Below are positions 7,501 to 14,638 of a DNA stretch of 18,679 bases, in pieces; positions within the stretch are counted from its first letter, which is position 1; the number at the start of each line of letters is the position of its first letter. The stretch lies in assembly GCA_003252195.1 (NCBI GenBank), contig QKFK01000237.1, positions 1-18,679 of the forward strand. Reading direction: 5' to 3'. A program made the position numbers and the translations under genes. A model generated the notes under the pieces. That model made no database searches. It was not told where the DNA came from and saw only the letters and a program-made list of their open reading frames with translations. This stretch comes from Rhodospirillales bacterium. Lineage in GTDB: Bacteria > Pseudomonadota > Alphaproteobacteria > QKFK01 > SZUA-500.

Positions 7501-8520
7501 GTGCCAAACATAGATATTCCCAAGAGAGTCGAACTTGATGCTGAACAGCGTCAAAAGATTGTAGATATGCTCAAAAATATCCTTTCTAGATTCAAAGAGA
7601 ATAAAATCGTTGATAGCGCATTGGAATATTCAGAAATTATTTCTAATCCTGATAAGTTACATGCGTTTATAGATTTAATTGATAAAAACCGCCCAGTTGT
7701 ATCTGCTATTATGATTGATGCAAGTGGTTTGCCAGTAGCCGATGATAAAGAAGTGCTCCATTTTGGTATTTCTTTTGCTCAGGTTTGTCAGATGTTAGTT
7801 TTTACATCTGCTAAAAAGATTATGATGGCTAGTAAAGATGACGCTAAATTACAGTTGTTAAGTCCATATCTTGCCTTTAGTTGGCAGTTACCATTGTTAA
7901 TGGCGTATAACGTTTATTTGCCCGAGCTACATATAAGAGCCTTGCGTGAGGATTTGTTAGAGCTCAGAGATAGAAAGAGCATTGAAGAGATTGGAAAAAT
8001 TGACGTAAGAAACATTACGTCTGCACGCGATGCATTGGGGGATAAATTTTCTGTTATGTTGCGCTCACATGCTGGTGCTATTAATGGTGTTACAATGTGC
8101 AAGGCAGAAGAAATAAAATTCTTTATGGAAATTATTGGTGAGGATAATATTTGGCAATTTTTTGCACGTGATGAGAGATATATAAATTATGTTAGAAACG
8201 CTAAAAAGCGTTTATTAAGAAGTATAGGCTCTTCTTTGGCTTATGTTAATGAAGGATTATTTAGCATAATTGACAGAATGCCAATTGAGAGACAAGAGAT
8301 AGTAATCAAAGGTTTTTACCACCAATTTGGTGAAGAACAAACTGGAGAGCTATTGGGTAACAACGTTTTCCTTAAAGACGTCTTTAAAGAAGTTGTTGAG
8401 TACCTAGATATGGTAACTGGAGATGATGAATTGTTCACCAAGACGGTTATCTTAAAGTTTAAGGCCTTAGCTGACTTCGTAAAAGTTTGGAAGCAAGCTA
8501 TGGTGCTTAAAAAACCATAA
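7501..8520 (+). CDS. Unrecognised protein, probably co-transcribed with aspS
   Basis: I do not recognise this 339-residue protein. It has no signal peptide and no convincing membrane helix. The most hydrophobic stretch, around LLSPYLAFSWQLPLLMAY near residues 119-136, reads more like a buried core. The protein looks almost wholly alpha-helical, with charged amphipathic segments throughout and no obvious catalytic motif or cysteine pair. I use GTG at 7501, with GGAG 8 nt upstream; a TTG at 7495 is the only nearby rival and would add two residues. It ends 21 bp before aspS, which has its own excellent ribosome site, so the two probably share a message. In other alphaproteobacteria I recall rnd and aspS as near neighbours; if so, this gene is a lineage-specific insertion. 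Coding status is firm, function open. Confidence 0.82.
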   Translation: MPNIDIPKRVELDAEQRQKIVDMLKNILSRFKENKIVDSALEYSEIISNPDKLHAFIDLIDKNRPVVSAIMIDASGLPVADDKEVLHFGISFAQVCQMLVFTSAKKIMMASKDDAKLQLLSPYLAFSWQLPLLMAYNVYLPELHIRALREDLLELRDRKSIEEIGKIDVRNITSARDALGDKFSVMLRSHAGAINGVTMCKAEEIKFFMEIIGEDNIWQFFARDERYINYVRNAKKRLLRSIGSSLAYVNEGLFSIIDRMPIERQEIVIKGFYHQFGEEQTGELLGNNVFLKDVFKEVVEYLDMVTGDDELFTKTVILKFKALADFVKVWKQAMVLKKP

Positions 8521-8541
8521 TTTTAATTTTAGAGGAATATT

Positions 8542-10320
8542 ATGCATTCGTATCGTACACATACTTGTGGTCAGTTAAGAAAGGAAGATGCTGGTAAGTC
8601 TGTTAGACTTTCTGGTTGGGTATTTAGAAAAAGGAACCATGGTAATTTACTCTTTGTTGATTTAAGAGATCACTATGGCGTAACTCAGTGTGTGATTAAT
8701 TCTGATAATAATGATAATAATAGCTTTAATATTCTAGAAAAAATTCGTGTAGAAAGCGTTGTAACTATTGATGGAGAAGTTATTCTTCGTGGTGGCTCTG
8801 TTAATAAAGATATGTCAACAGGCGAGATTGAGGTTGCTGTTAAGTCAGTTGAAGTTCAATCAGAAGCAGATATTTTGCCAATACAAGTTGCAGGAACTGA
8901 AATTCCTCCAGAGGATTTGCGCTTAAAGTATCGTTTTTTGGATTTGCGCCGTGAAAAAGTTCACGCAAATATGTTGCTTCGTTCAAAAGTGATTACATCA
9001 CTAAGAAACAGAATGGTTGCTCAAGGCTTTGTTGAGTATCAAACACCTATTTTAACAGCGTCAAGCCCTGAGGGAGCTAGAGACTTTTTGGTTCCTAGTC
9101 GTTTGCACCCTGGTAAATTTTATGCTTTGCCACAGGCTCCACAACAATTTAAACAATTGTTGATGGTATCTGGCTTTGATAGATATTTCCAAATTGCTCC
9201 TTGTTTTAGAGACGAGGATAGCCGTGCAGACCGTTCACCTGGTGAATTCTATCAGCTCGATTTTGAAATGTCTTATGTAACTCAAGAAGACGTATTTAAC
9301 GCTATTGAGCCTGTTCTTGAAGGTGTGTTTAATGAATTTGCTGGTAACCGTAAGGTTTATCCTGGTCCATTTGTGCAAATTCCATATCGTGAATCAATGG
9401 CTAAATATGGTTGTGATAAACCAGACTTACGTAACCCAATCGTTATTTCTGACCTTACAGAGATGTTTAAAGGGTGTGAGTTTACATTATTTGCTAATGC
9501 TGCAGATGAGGGTAAAGTTGTTAGAGCTATTCCAGCTCCTACAGCAGGCACAAAAGCTAGAAGTTGGTTTGATAAAATTAGTGATAGTGCTAAAACTGCT
9601 GGTTTAGGTAGCGTTGCTTATATTGCTTATTCAGCAGAAGGCGCTAAAGGTATTGCCAAAAATTTGGGCGAAGAATTAACTGCTAAAGTTAAGTCAGAGC
9701 TTGGTTTGTCAGACGGTGATGCTGTGCTATTCCTTTGTGGTGAGAAAAAGAAGGTTGAGCCATTCTCTGGTTCTATCCGCACAAAGGTTGGAACAGAGCT
9801 TGGTTTAATTGAAGAAAATGCATTCAAATTCTGTTGGATTGTTGACTTCCCAATGTTTGAAGAAGATGAAGAAACTGGACAAACCACTTTCAGCCACAAC
9901 CCATTTTCTATGCCTCAAGGCGGAATGGATGCTCTTCTTAATAAAGATCCTCTTGATATCCTTGCATATCAATATGACATTGTATGTAACGGTATTGAGT
10001 TATCTTCAGGCGCTATTCGTAACCATAGACCAGATATTATGTATAAAGCATTTGAGATTGCTGGTTATGGTCCAGAGGTTGTCGAAAAGAAATTTGGTGG
10101 CATGCTCAATGCATTCAAATATGGCGCACCTCCTCACGGTGGTTCAGCCCCAGGTATTGATCGTATCGTTATGCTTCTTGCTGATGAGCCAAGCATTAGG
10201 GAAGTTATTTTGTTCCCAATGAATGGTAAAGCAGAAGACGTTATGATGAATGCTCCTTCTGAAGTAACTGAAAAACAGCTTAATGAATTAAGCATTAATG
10301 TTGCTAAGATAGAAAAATAA
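8542..10320 (+). CDS. aspS: Aspartyl-tRNA synthetase, probably non-discriminating
   Basis: Class II synthetase that charges tRNA-Asp with aspartate. The 592-residue length and domain order fit the bacterial type: an N-terminal OB-fold anticodon domain (about 1-105), the catalytic core with motif 2 FRDEDSRADRSPGEFYQLD (222-240), the inserted GAD domain (about 290-420), FSHNPFSMP (450-458), and motif 3 ending in GIDR (538-541). In the anticodon domain the loop reads RKRNHGNLLF, with His33 where discriminating E. coli AspRS has Leu30. Published work on Pseudomonas AspRS ties a His here to relaxed specificity that also charges tRNA-Asn, so I infer a non-discriminating enzyme. The ribosome site AGAGGAA precedes the ATG. 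A strong terminator follows. Confidence 0.97.
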   Translation: MHSYRTHTCGQLRKEDAGKSVRLSGWVFRKRNHGNLLFVDLRDHYGVTQCVINSDNNDNNSFNILEKIRVESVVTIDGEVILRGGSVNKDMSTGEIEVAVKSVEVQSEADILPIQVAGTEIPPEDLRLKYRFLDLRREKVHANMLLRSKVITSLRNRMVAQGFVEYQTPILTASSPEGARDFLVPSRLHPGKFYALPQAPQQFKQLLMVSGFDRYFQIAPCFRDEDSRADRSPGEFYQLDFEMSYVTQEDVFNAIEPVLEGVFNEFAGNRKVYPGPFVQIPYRESMAKYGCDKPDLRNPIVISDLTEMFKGCEFTLFANAADEGKVVRAIPAPTAGTKARSWFDKISDSAKTAGLGSVAYIAYSAEGAKGIAKNLGEELTAKVKSELGLSDGDAVLFLCGEKKKVEPFSGSIRTKVGTELGLIEENAFKFCWIVDFPMFEEDEETGQTTFSHNPFSMPQGGMDALLNKDPLDILAYQYDIVCNGIELSSGAIRNHRPDIMYKAFEIAGYGPEVVEKKFGGMLNAFKYGAPPHGGSAPGIDRIVMLLADEPSIREVILFPMNGKAEDVMMNAPSEVTEKQLNELSINVAKIEK

Positions 10321-10336
10321 TAAAGATAATAATGAT

Positions 10337-10373
10337 AATAAACCCCGAAGTTCTTTCGGGGTTTATTTTTTAC
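10337..10373. terminator. Strong terminator of aspS, possibly bidirectional
   Basis: A perfect 13-bp stem (10337-10349 with 10355-10367, core ACCCCGAA / TTCGGGGT) and a 5-nt loop run into a run of T on the plus strand. The A-rich flank gives a weaker T-run on the minus strand for the convergent gene ending at 10384. Confidence 0.92.
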
Positions 10374-10383
10374 AATGCCTCTA

Positions 10384-10797
10384 TTATGCGCTTCTGGGAG
10401 TATTATGAGTTTGAAGTGCGCTGATTAGAGTGATGATTTTTTCACCCATTTTTAATAGTTCATTGTTTGGATTTAAATATTTACGCATTATTTCTATATG
10501 CGTATGCCATTCATTGGCGATGTTTCTCTTTCTTAATGGATATAACCATTTATGAGAAAAACGTATTGTATCTTCGCCTTCATCATTATCTAAATGTAGG
10601 CAAGATGTCATTAACTCTAATTCTGAGAGCGATATTGTTCCGCATAAGTAAAGCTCATAACCAAAGTCTGCTAATTCTTTAGGTGACATGTTGGTAATAT
10701 CGGGATAATCATCTCGTTGCGGTAATAAAACTACGCTGATTGCGCTGCTTTCTGCTCTGCTTTGAGATAAGAGCTTTTGGATAATAGATTTTACCAT
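10384..10797 (-). CDS. Unrecognised small protein
   Basis: A soluble protein of 137 residues without signal peptide or membrane segment. The ATG at 10797 is preceded by a full AAGGAGG ribosome site at ideal spacing, which makes this a convincing gene although I cannot name the family. The central part, SPKELADFGYELYLCGTISLSEL, looks like a helix-turn-helix-like or short helical-hairpin segment, but it is not clearly DNA-binding. Two Cys (in LYLCGT and TSCLH) sit about 15 residues apart. The N-terminus is Ser/Gln-rich and basic and the C-terminus is polar. It is divergent from eipB and convergent with aspS across a shared terminator. I have a faint memory of similar small proteins in Rhodospirillales, which I cannot substantiate here. 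Confidence 0.75.
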   Translation of the reverse strand: MVKSIIQKLLSQSRAESSAISVVLLPQRDDYPDITNMSPKELADFGYELYLCGTISLSELELMTSCLHLDNDEGEDTIRFSHKWLYPLRKRNIANEWHTHIEIMRKYLNPNNELLKMGEKIITLISALQTHNTPRSA

Positions 10798-10819
10798 AGT
10801 TTATCCCTCCTTGTAGTTT

Positions 10820-10849
10820 GTATAACTAACTAAGCATAAATCGTGCCAA
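10820..10849 (-). promoter_or_regulatory. Putative promoter of the 10797 gene
   Basis: On the minus strand, TTGGCA (10849-10844), an 18-bp spacer, then TTATAC (10825-10820) lie just upstream of the AAGGAGG site. The -35 box is close to consensus and the -10 is modest. A plus-strand pair TTGTTA (10850-10855), 17 bp, TATGCG (10873-10878) adjoins it and may serve eipB, but that -10 is weak. Confidence 0.4.
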
Positions 10850-10924
10850 TTGTTAAAAATTTATTAATTTGTTATGCGGCTTTAAGTGTGCTAGCTTCAG
10901 ACTAATTAAGTTTTGAGGTCTGTT

Positions 10925-11683
10925 ATGAAACTGTTATTGATATTAAGTTTTACTGCTTTTTCTATGTTGCTATCTGCAAATGTATGCGCGTCTGAGTTAA
11001 ATTCATATGATGCAATTTATGATATCTCTCTAGCTAGTGTTTCAAGGGGGAGTGGGGTTGTTAATGTTTCTGGATCTATGAATTATGCCCAAGTAAAAAA
11101 ATGTGATAAATGGCATTTTAATAGCAAAATAAACATGCTTGTTATTACAAAAGGCGGTGAAGAAAAACATATAAATTGGAATATATCAGGCATTGAAGAT
11201 GATAAAGGTGAAAAATTTAGTTTTTCAGTGAGCAATGTTAAAGAAGAGGGTGCTAGAGTAGCTTTTGCTGGGGTGGCAGACAAAGTAAAAAAAGTTGCGA
11301 ACTTTACGCTACCTTCTAAGCTTGCAGTAGAGTTACCTGACGATGTTGTTTTTCCAATATCTCAGTTAAAAAATATAATTAAAGCCATTGATGATAAATC
11401 AACTTTTATATCTATGAATTACTTTGATGGTTCTTCTTTTTCATCTTTATATAAAAACTCAGTAATTATATCTAAAGCAAAAGATATTATGGGTAAGAAT
11501 ATGTATCCAGTTAATATGTCTTTCTTTACATATGGCTCTAAAAAAGAACTTCCTGACTATGAGATATTTACAGATATGGATGTTAATGGTGTGTCTCATT
11601 ATATAAAGCAAGATTTCGGTGATTTTTCTGTAAATATAACTGAAAAATCAATATCTTATCCTGTGGTAGTTGGTTGTGAATAA
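10925..11683 (+). CDS. eipB: EipB-family envelope integrity protein (DUF1849)
   Basis: A periplasmic beta-rich protein of 252 residues. In Brucella, EipB is a beta-spiral protein needed for envelope integrity. The N-terminus is a signal peptide with a likely cut after ANVCA (residue 22). The mature part begins with YDAIYDISLAS and SGVVNVSGSMNYAQVKKCDKW, the family's characteristic opening; LPDDVVFPISQ, YFDGSS and the Tyr-rich C-terminal strands also fit. Two cysteines of the mature protein, C60 and C251, match the first-strand and C-terminal cysteines that form the disulfide in Brucella EipB. An in-frame TTG at 10913 is less likely, because GAGG lies 6 nt before the ATG at 10925 and inside the longer version. 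No terminator is evident downstream. Confidence 0.85.
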   Translation: MKLLLILSFTAFSMLLSANVCASELNSYDAIYDISLASVSRGSGVVNVSGSMNYAQVKKCDKWHFNSKINMLVITKGGEEKHINWNISGIEDDKGEKFSFSVSNVKEEGARVAFAGVADKVKKVANFTLPSKLAVELPDDVVFPISQLKNIIKAIDDKSTFISMNYFDGSSFSSLYKNSVIISKAKDIMGKNMYPVNMSFFTYGSKKELPDYEIFTDMDVNGVSHYIKQDFGDFSVNITEKSISYPVVVGCE

Positions 11684-11716
11684 CTATTTTCAGAAATATC
11701 ATAATATATAAATATA

Positions 11717-11744
11717 TTGATTATATATTCCTAAGTACTATTAT
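11717..11744 (+). promoter_or_regulatory. Putative promoter of the chemoreceptor gene
   Basis: TTGATT at 11717-11722, 16 bp, then TATTAT at 11739-11744. The start would be near 11751, about 46 nt before the ATG. The region is very AT-rich, so chance matches are likely. I see no sigma28-type flagellar promoter. Confidence 0.35.
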
Positions 11745-11796
11745 CGCTAAATGTAAATATTTATGTTGTATAAAAAGAACTATAGTTGGGGAATAT

Positions 11797-13815
11797 ATGA
11801 AAAATCTATTTAAACATGCTACAAATATTATGAATAACCGTAAATATGCTCAGAAATTTGCATTAATGAGCATGTCTATTGTTATTTTAGCTGTAGGTAT
11901 TATGTATCTTTTGATAAGCAATTTGCATTCACAAATTAGTTTTAATGCTAAAGAAAACCTTGGTGTAGAGTATATTAATCCGCTAAGAAAATTATTGTTT
12001 GATGTGCAAAAACAAAGATATTCAGATGTATTCAAGCTACATGTTTCTGATGTGGATAATAGAATTAAAGATGTAGATAATATTGACGCAAAATTAAATA
12101 AAGAATTATCTGTTGAGAATGGATGGGTGGAAATAAAGGATTTACTTAAAGATAAATCTAATCTTACTCCTGCTGTAGATAAGATAATTGCATTAATTAG
12201 CCACATTAATGATACATCTAATCTTGTTTTAGATCCTGACTTGGATACTTATTATTTAATGGATGCATATAGTTTGAAGTTGCCTAATTTGTTAGAAAAA
12301 ATTAGTCAGGTACAGATCGAGGCCGCAAAATATTTGTCAGGTGTTACATCATCAAATAAGAATTTAATTGTTCAAGCAACATTGATTGATGAAATCAATG
12401 AGCAGATAAAATCTGGGTTAGATGTCATTTATGGATTTAACGATAGTACGCAGGTTGATTTAGATGCTCCGTTTAATTTGGCATATCAAACCAACAAATC
12501 TTTATTAGAGGCATTAGATGGTATTATTGAAGGAAGAAACACAGATTTTATTTCCTTCAATAAAATGTGTAATGATGCATTAAATAACAATATGGCATTA
12601 TATGATATAGATGCAACTAAACTATATGAACTTGTTGATATCAGGGTTAATAAATACGTGGTTCAGGTTCCAATCTCTATCGCCTTTACATTATTGGCAA
12701 TGGTAGTAATTGGTTATTTCTTTATGGGATTTTATATATCTGTTTCTGAAACATTAAATGATATTATAAAACAAGCTAATAAGATTGCTGAAGGTGATTT
12801 GAGTGTTATTATTGGTGTAGAAACAAAAGATGAAATGGTTGATTTGGCAGATGCGCTTAACAAAACAGTTTCTAAGATTAGAGATATGGTTAGCGGTGTT
12901 GCAGGTTCTATTGATGAAATGTCTTCTAGTACTATATTGGTTAGGAACTCAGCAGATGAAACATCAAAAGGCGCTGAGCAAGTTGCTGTTAGTGTAGGGC
13001 AGTTGGCACAAGCATCTGAGGCACAATCAAAAAACATTATGTCTAGTGTCGATAAAATCACACATGTTAGTGGTTCAGTAAAAGAGATTCTTACTGATAT
13101 TAGTGATGTAGTTAATATGGTTGATGTGGCAAGGTCTCACGTGGTTGGTGGTTATGATGAAGCAAAGGCTGCTATTGAGCAGATTAGAAAAATTAAGGCT
13201 ACTGCAATTAATACATCTTCTACTGTGAACAGTTTGGGGCAATTAGGATCTGAGATTGGTCAGATTGTTGATTTGATTAAAGATATTGCAGAACAAACTA
13301 ATTTGTTAGCCCTAAATGCTACAATTGAAGCTGCTAGAGCTGGTGCTCATGGTAAGGGTTTTGCCGTTGTGGCTGATGAAGTTAAAAAGCTTGCAATGCA
13401 ATCTGCTGGAGCTACTGATAAAATCACTGACATGATTAAAGAAATTCAGAACAAAACAAATGAAGTTACTTTGGAAATGGAAGGTGAGGCTAAGGAGATT
13501 GATGCTGGTGTTCAGAGTATTGAGCAAGTTGGTGATGCATTGAATAGAATTTTATCATCTATGGATGAGGTTACTAATACAACTGGGATAGTTTCTGATC
13601 TTGCCAATCGTTTGAGCTATGAGGCAGAGGAGGCCGTGAATACTATGAATGCTGCTTCTGCAATAACCGAACAAACAGCAACTCAGGCACAAGAAATTTC
13701 TGCTATTACCGAAGAGCAAACATCAAGCATGCAACAGGTTAATGTTAGTGTGCAGTCATTGGTTATGCTTTCTGGTAATATGGAACAGCAAATTGGCTTG
13801 TTTAAGATGAACTAA
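11797..13815 (+). CDS. Methyl-accepting chemotaxis protein
   Basis: Transmembrane chemoreceptor of 672 residues that would signal to CheA/CheW at the inner membrane. TM1 is at about 21-42. A roughly 250-residue periplasmic helical-bundle sensor follows, containing DPDLDTYYLMDA (146-157), a motif I associate with four-helix-bundle sensor regions of MCPs. TM2 lies at about 291-315 and HAMP at about 316-365 (EGDLSVIIG, DEMVDLADALN). A long cytoplasmic coiled coil has its hairpin tip IAEQTNLLALNATIEAARAG at 497-516, with GKGFAVVADEVKKLA just after. There is no C-terminal CheR-binding pentapeptide (the protein ends GLFKMN). The ligand is unknown. No che or flagellar genes lie in the window. GGGGAA upstream of the ATG gives a workable ribosome site. 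Confidence 0.96.
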   Translation: MKNLFKHATNIMNNRKYAQKFALMSMSIVILAVGIMYLLISNLHSQISFNAKENLGVEYINPLRKLLFDVQKQRYSDVFKLHVSDVDNRIKDVDNIDAKLNKELSVENGWVEIKDLLKDKSNLTPAVDKIIALISHINDTSNLVLDPDLDTYYLMDAYSLKLPNLLEKISQVQIEAAKYLSGVTSSNKNLIVQATLIDEINEQIKSGLDVIYGFNDSTQVDLDAPFNLAYQTNKSLLEALDGIIEGRNTDFISFNKMCNDALNNNMALYDIDATKLYELVDIRVNKYVVQVPISIAFTLLAMVVIGYFFMGFYISVSETLNDIIKQANKIAEGDLSVIIGVETKDEMVDLADALNKTVSKIRDMVSGVAGSIDEMSSSTILVRNSADETSKGAEQVAVSVGQLAQASEAQSKNIMSSVDKITHVSGSVKEILTDISDVVNMVDVARSHVVGGYDEAKAAIEQIRKIKATAINTSSTVNSLGQLGSEIGQIVDLIKDIAEQTNLLALNATIEAARAGAHGKGFAVVADEVKKLAMQSAGATDKITDMIKEIQNKTNEVTLEMEGEAKEIDAGVQSIEQVGDALNRILSSMDEVTNTTGIVSDLANRLSYEAEEAVNTMNAASAITEQTATQAQEISAITEEQTSSMQQVNVSVQSLVMLSGNMEQQIGLFKMN

Positions 13816-13833
13816 TTTGTTGTAATTTAGGCA

Positions 13834-13874
13834 ATAAAAAACCACCTTAAAATTAATTTAAGGTGGTTTTTTAT
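13834..13874. terminator. Strong bidirectional terminator
   Basis: A perfect 18-bp stem (13834-13851 with 13857-13874), core CCACCTTAAA / TTTAAGGTGG flanked by A6/T6, closes a 5-nt ATTAA loop. The T-run works on the plus strand for the chemoreceptor gene and, by symmetry, on the minus strand for the ArsR gene that ends 11 bp away. Confidence 0.93.
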
Positions 13875-13884
13875 AAGTTTATGA

Positions 13885-14190
13885 TTAACCGTAAATTTTG
13901 TTAACAGCTTCCATAACTTGTTCTACTTCTTCACCTTTGATTGAGTAGTAGATTGATTGTGCTTCACGTCTTGTTTCAACAAGACCAGCATCTCTTAATT
14001 TTGCGAGGTGTTGTGATAATGCAGATTGACGAAGATCTACTTTTTTCTCTAATTCGCCAACGCATACTTCTCCATCAAGAAGATGACAAAGAATGAGAAA
14101 TCTACGCTCGTTTCCCATAGCTTTTAATAATTTTCCCGCTCTTTTTGAGTGATTGAATAAGTTCTCTGGATTAATGTTGTTATTTTTCAT
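13885..14190 (-). CDS. ArsR/SmtB-family regulator, HlyU/YgaV-like
   Basis: A winged helix-turn-helix repressor-type protein of 101 residues. The N-terminal helix reads RAGKLLKAMGNERRFLILCHL. The recognition helix region is LRQSALSQHLAKLRDAGLVETRREAQ, and the wing is SIYYSIK. Overall it resembles HlyU, YgaV, BigR and SqrR, which sense reactive sulfur or oxidants through two cysteines. Here the first Cys (C35) is present, but the C-terminal one is absent: the protein ends NKIYG where relatives have VYC or LYC. A second Cys (C43) lies nearby instead. The metal-binding ELCVCDL motif of arsenic/cadmium sensors is absent. An ATG at 14238 is in frame, but the ATG at 14190 has AAAGG 7 nt upstream and matches family length. 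The target genes are not evident; it is divergent from xseB. Confidence 0.9.
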   Translation of the reverse strand: MKNNNINPENLFNHSKRAGKLLKAMGNERRFLILCHLLDGEVCVGELEKKVDLRQSALSQHLAKLRDAGLVETRREAQSIYYSIKGEEVEQVMEAVNKIYG

Positions 14191-14214
14191 AGTCGTACCT
14201 TTATAGTTTTTTTT

Positions 14215-14263
14215 ATTATAACCCGATGCGGAATACATTAAATAGATTAAATATACTAATTTA
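14215..14263 (-). promoter_or_regulatory. Putative promoter and operator of the ArsR gene
   Basis: On the minus strand a perfect TATAAT (14220-14215) lies 25 bp before the ATG, with TTAATG (14241-14236) 15 bp further upstream as a poor, tightly spaced -35. Just beyond is an AT-rich inverted repeat TAAAT-atacta-ATTTA (14248-14263), of the kind that ArsR-family dimers bind. The AT background makes chance occurrence plausible. Confidence 0.35.
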
Positions 14264-14323
14264 GCAACCGTAAATTTGTTTAATTATGTATAAAATTGTA
14301 TATTATTCATTTGCAGAGAATGT

Positions 14324-14352
14324 TTGCTATTTTGGGTATGAATTATTATATT
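14324..14352 (+). promoter_or_regulatory. Putative promoter of xseB-ispA-dxs
   Basis: TTGCTA at 14324-14329, 17 bp, then TATATT at 14347-14352. The start would be near 14359, leaving a 22-nt leader with the AGGAG ribosome site. Spacing and position are good. Confidence 0.5.
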
Positions 14353-14380
14353 GAGATTCGAATTATAATTAGGAGTTGTT

Positions 14381-14623
14381 ATGGAAAAAACAGCAGTTAA
14401 AGATTTGAGTTTTGAAGAAGCAATGACTGAGCTTGAGCAAATTGTAAGAGAGCTTGAAGGTGGCAGAATAAAGCTTGATGATGCCGTTACCGCATATGAA
14501 CGTGGTGTGGAATTAAAAAAACATTGTGAAGAGAAGCTTAAAGAAGCTCAAACAAAGATAGAAAAGCTAGAGATTAATCCTCAAGGAGAATTGAGCGCTA
14601 CTCCTCTAGATGTAGAAAATTAA
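14381..14623 (+). CDS. xseB: Exodeoxyribonuclease VII small subunit
   Basis: The small helical subunit that binds in several copies to XseA to form exonuclease VII, which degrades single-stranded DNA in repair and recombination. At 80 residues it has the normal length. The signature LSFEEAMTELEQIVRELEGGRIKLDDAVTAYERGVEL (about 9-44) gives the two-helix hairpin, and a charged helix and short polar tail follow. The ribosome site is AGGAG. XseA is not in the window. The ispA start lies 15 bp downstream, and the xseB-ispA-dxs order is a common proteobacterial operon. Confidence 0.97.
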   Translation: MEKTAVKDLSFEEAMTELEQIVRELEGGRIKLDDAVTAYERGVELKKHCEEKLKEAQTKIEKLEINPQGELSATPLDVEN

Positions 14624-14638
14624 ATAAACGAGGCTGTC

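Noticed and set aside
9809..10222. A 137-codon plus-strand frame inside aspS.
   Set aside because: An out-of-frame shadow of a well-conserved synthetase domain; no ribosome site and no recognisable domain.
11850..12206. A 118-codon frame antisense to the chemoreceptor.
   Set aside because: Low-complexity Ser/Leu/Ile composition, lies wholly within a confident gene, and has no start signal.
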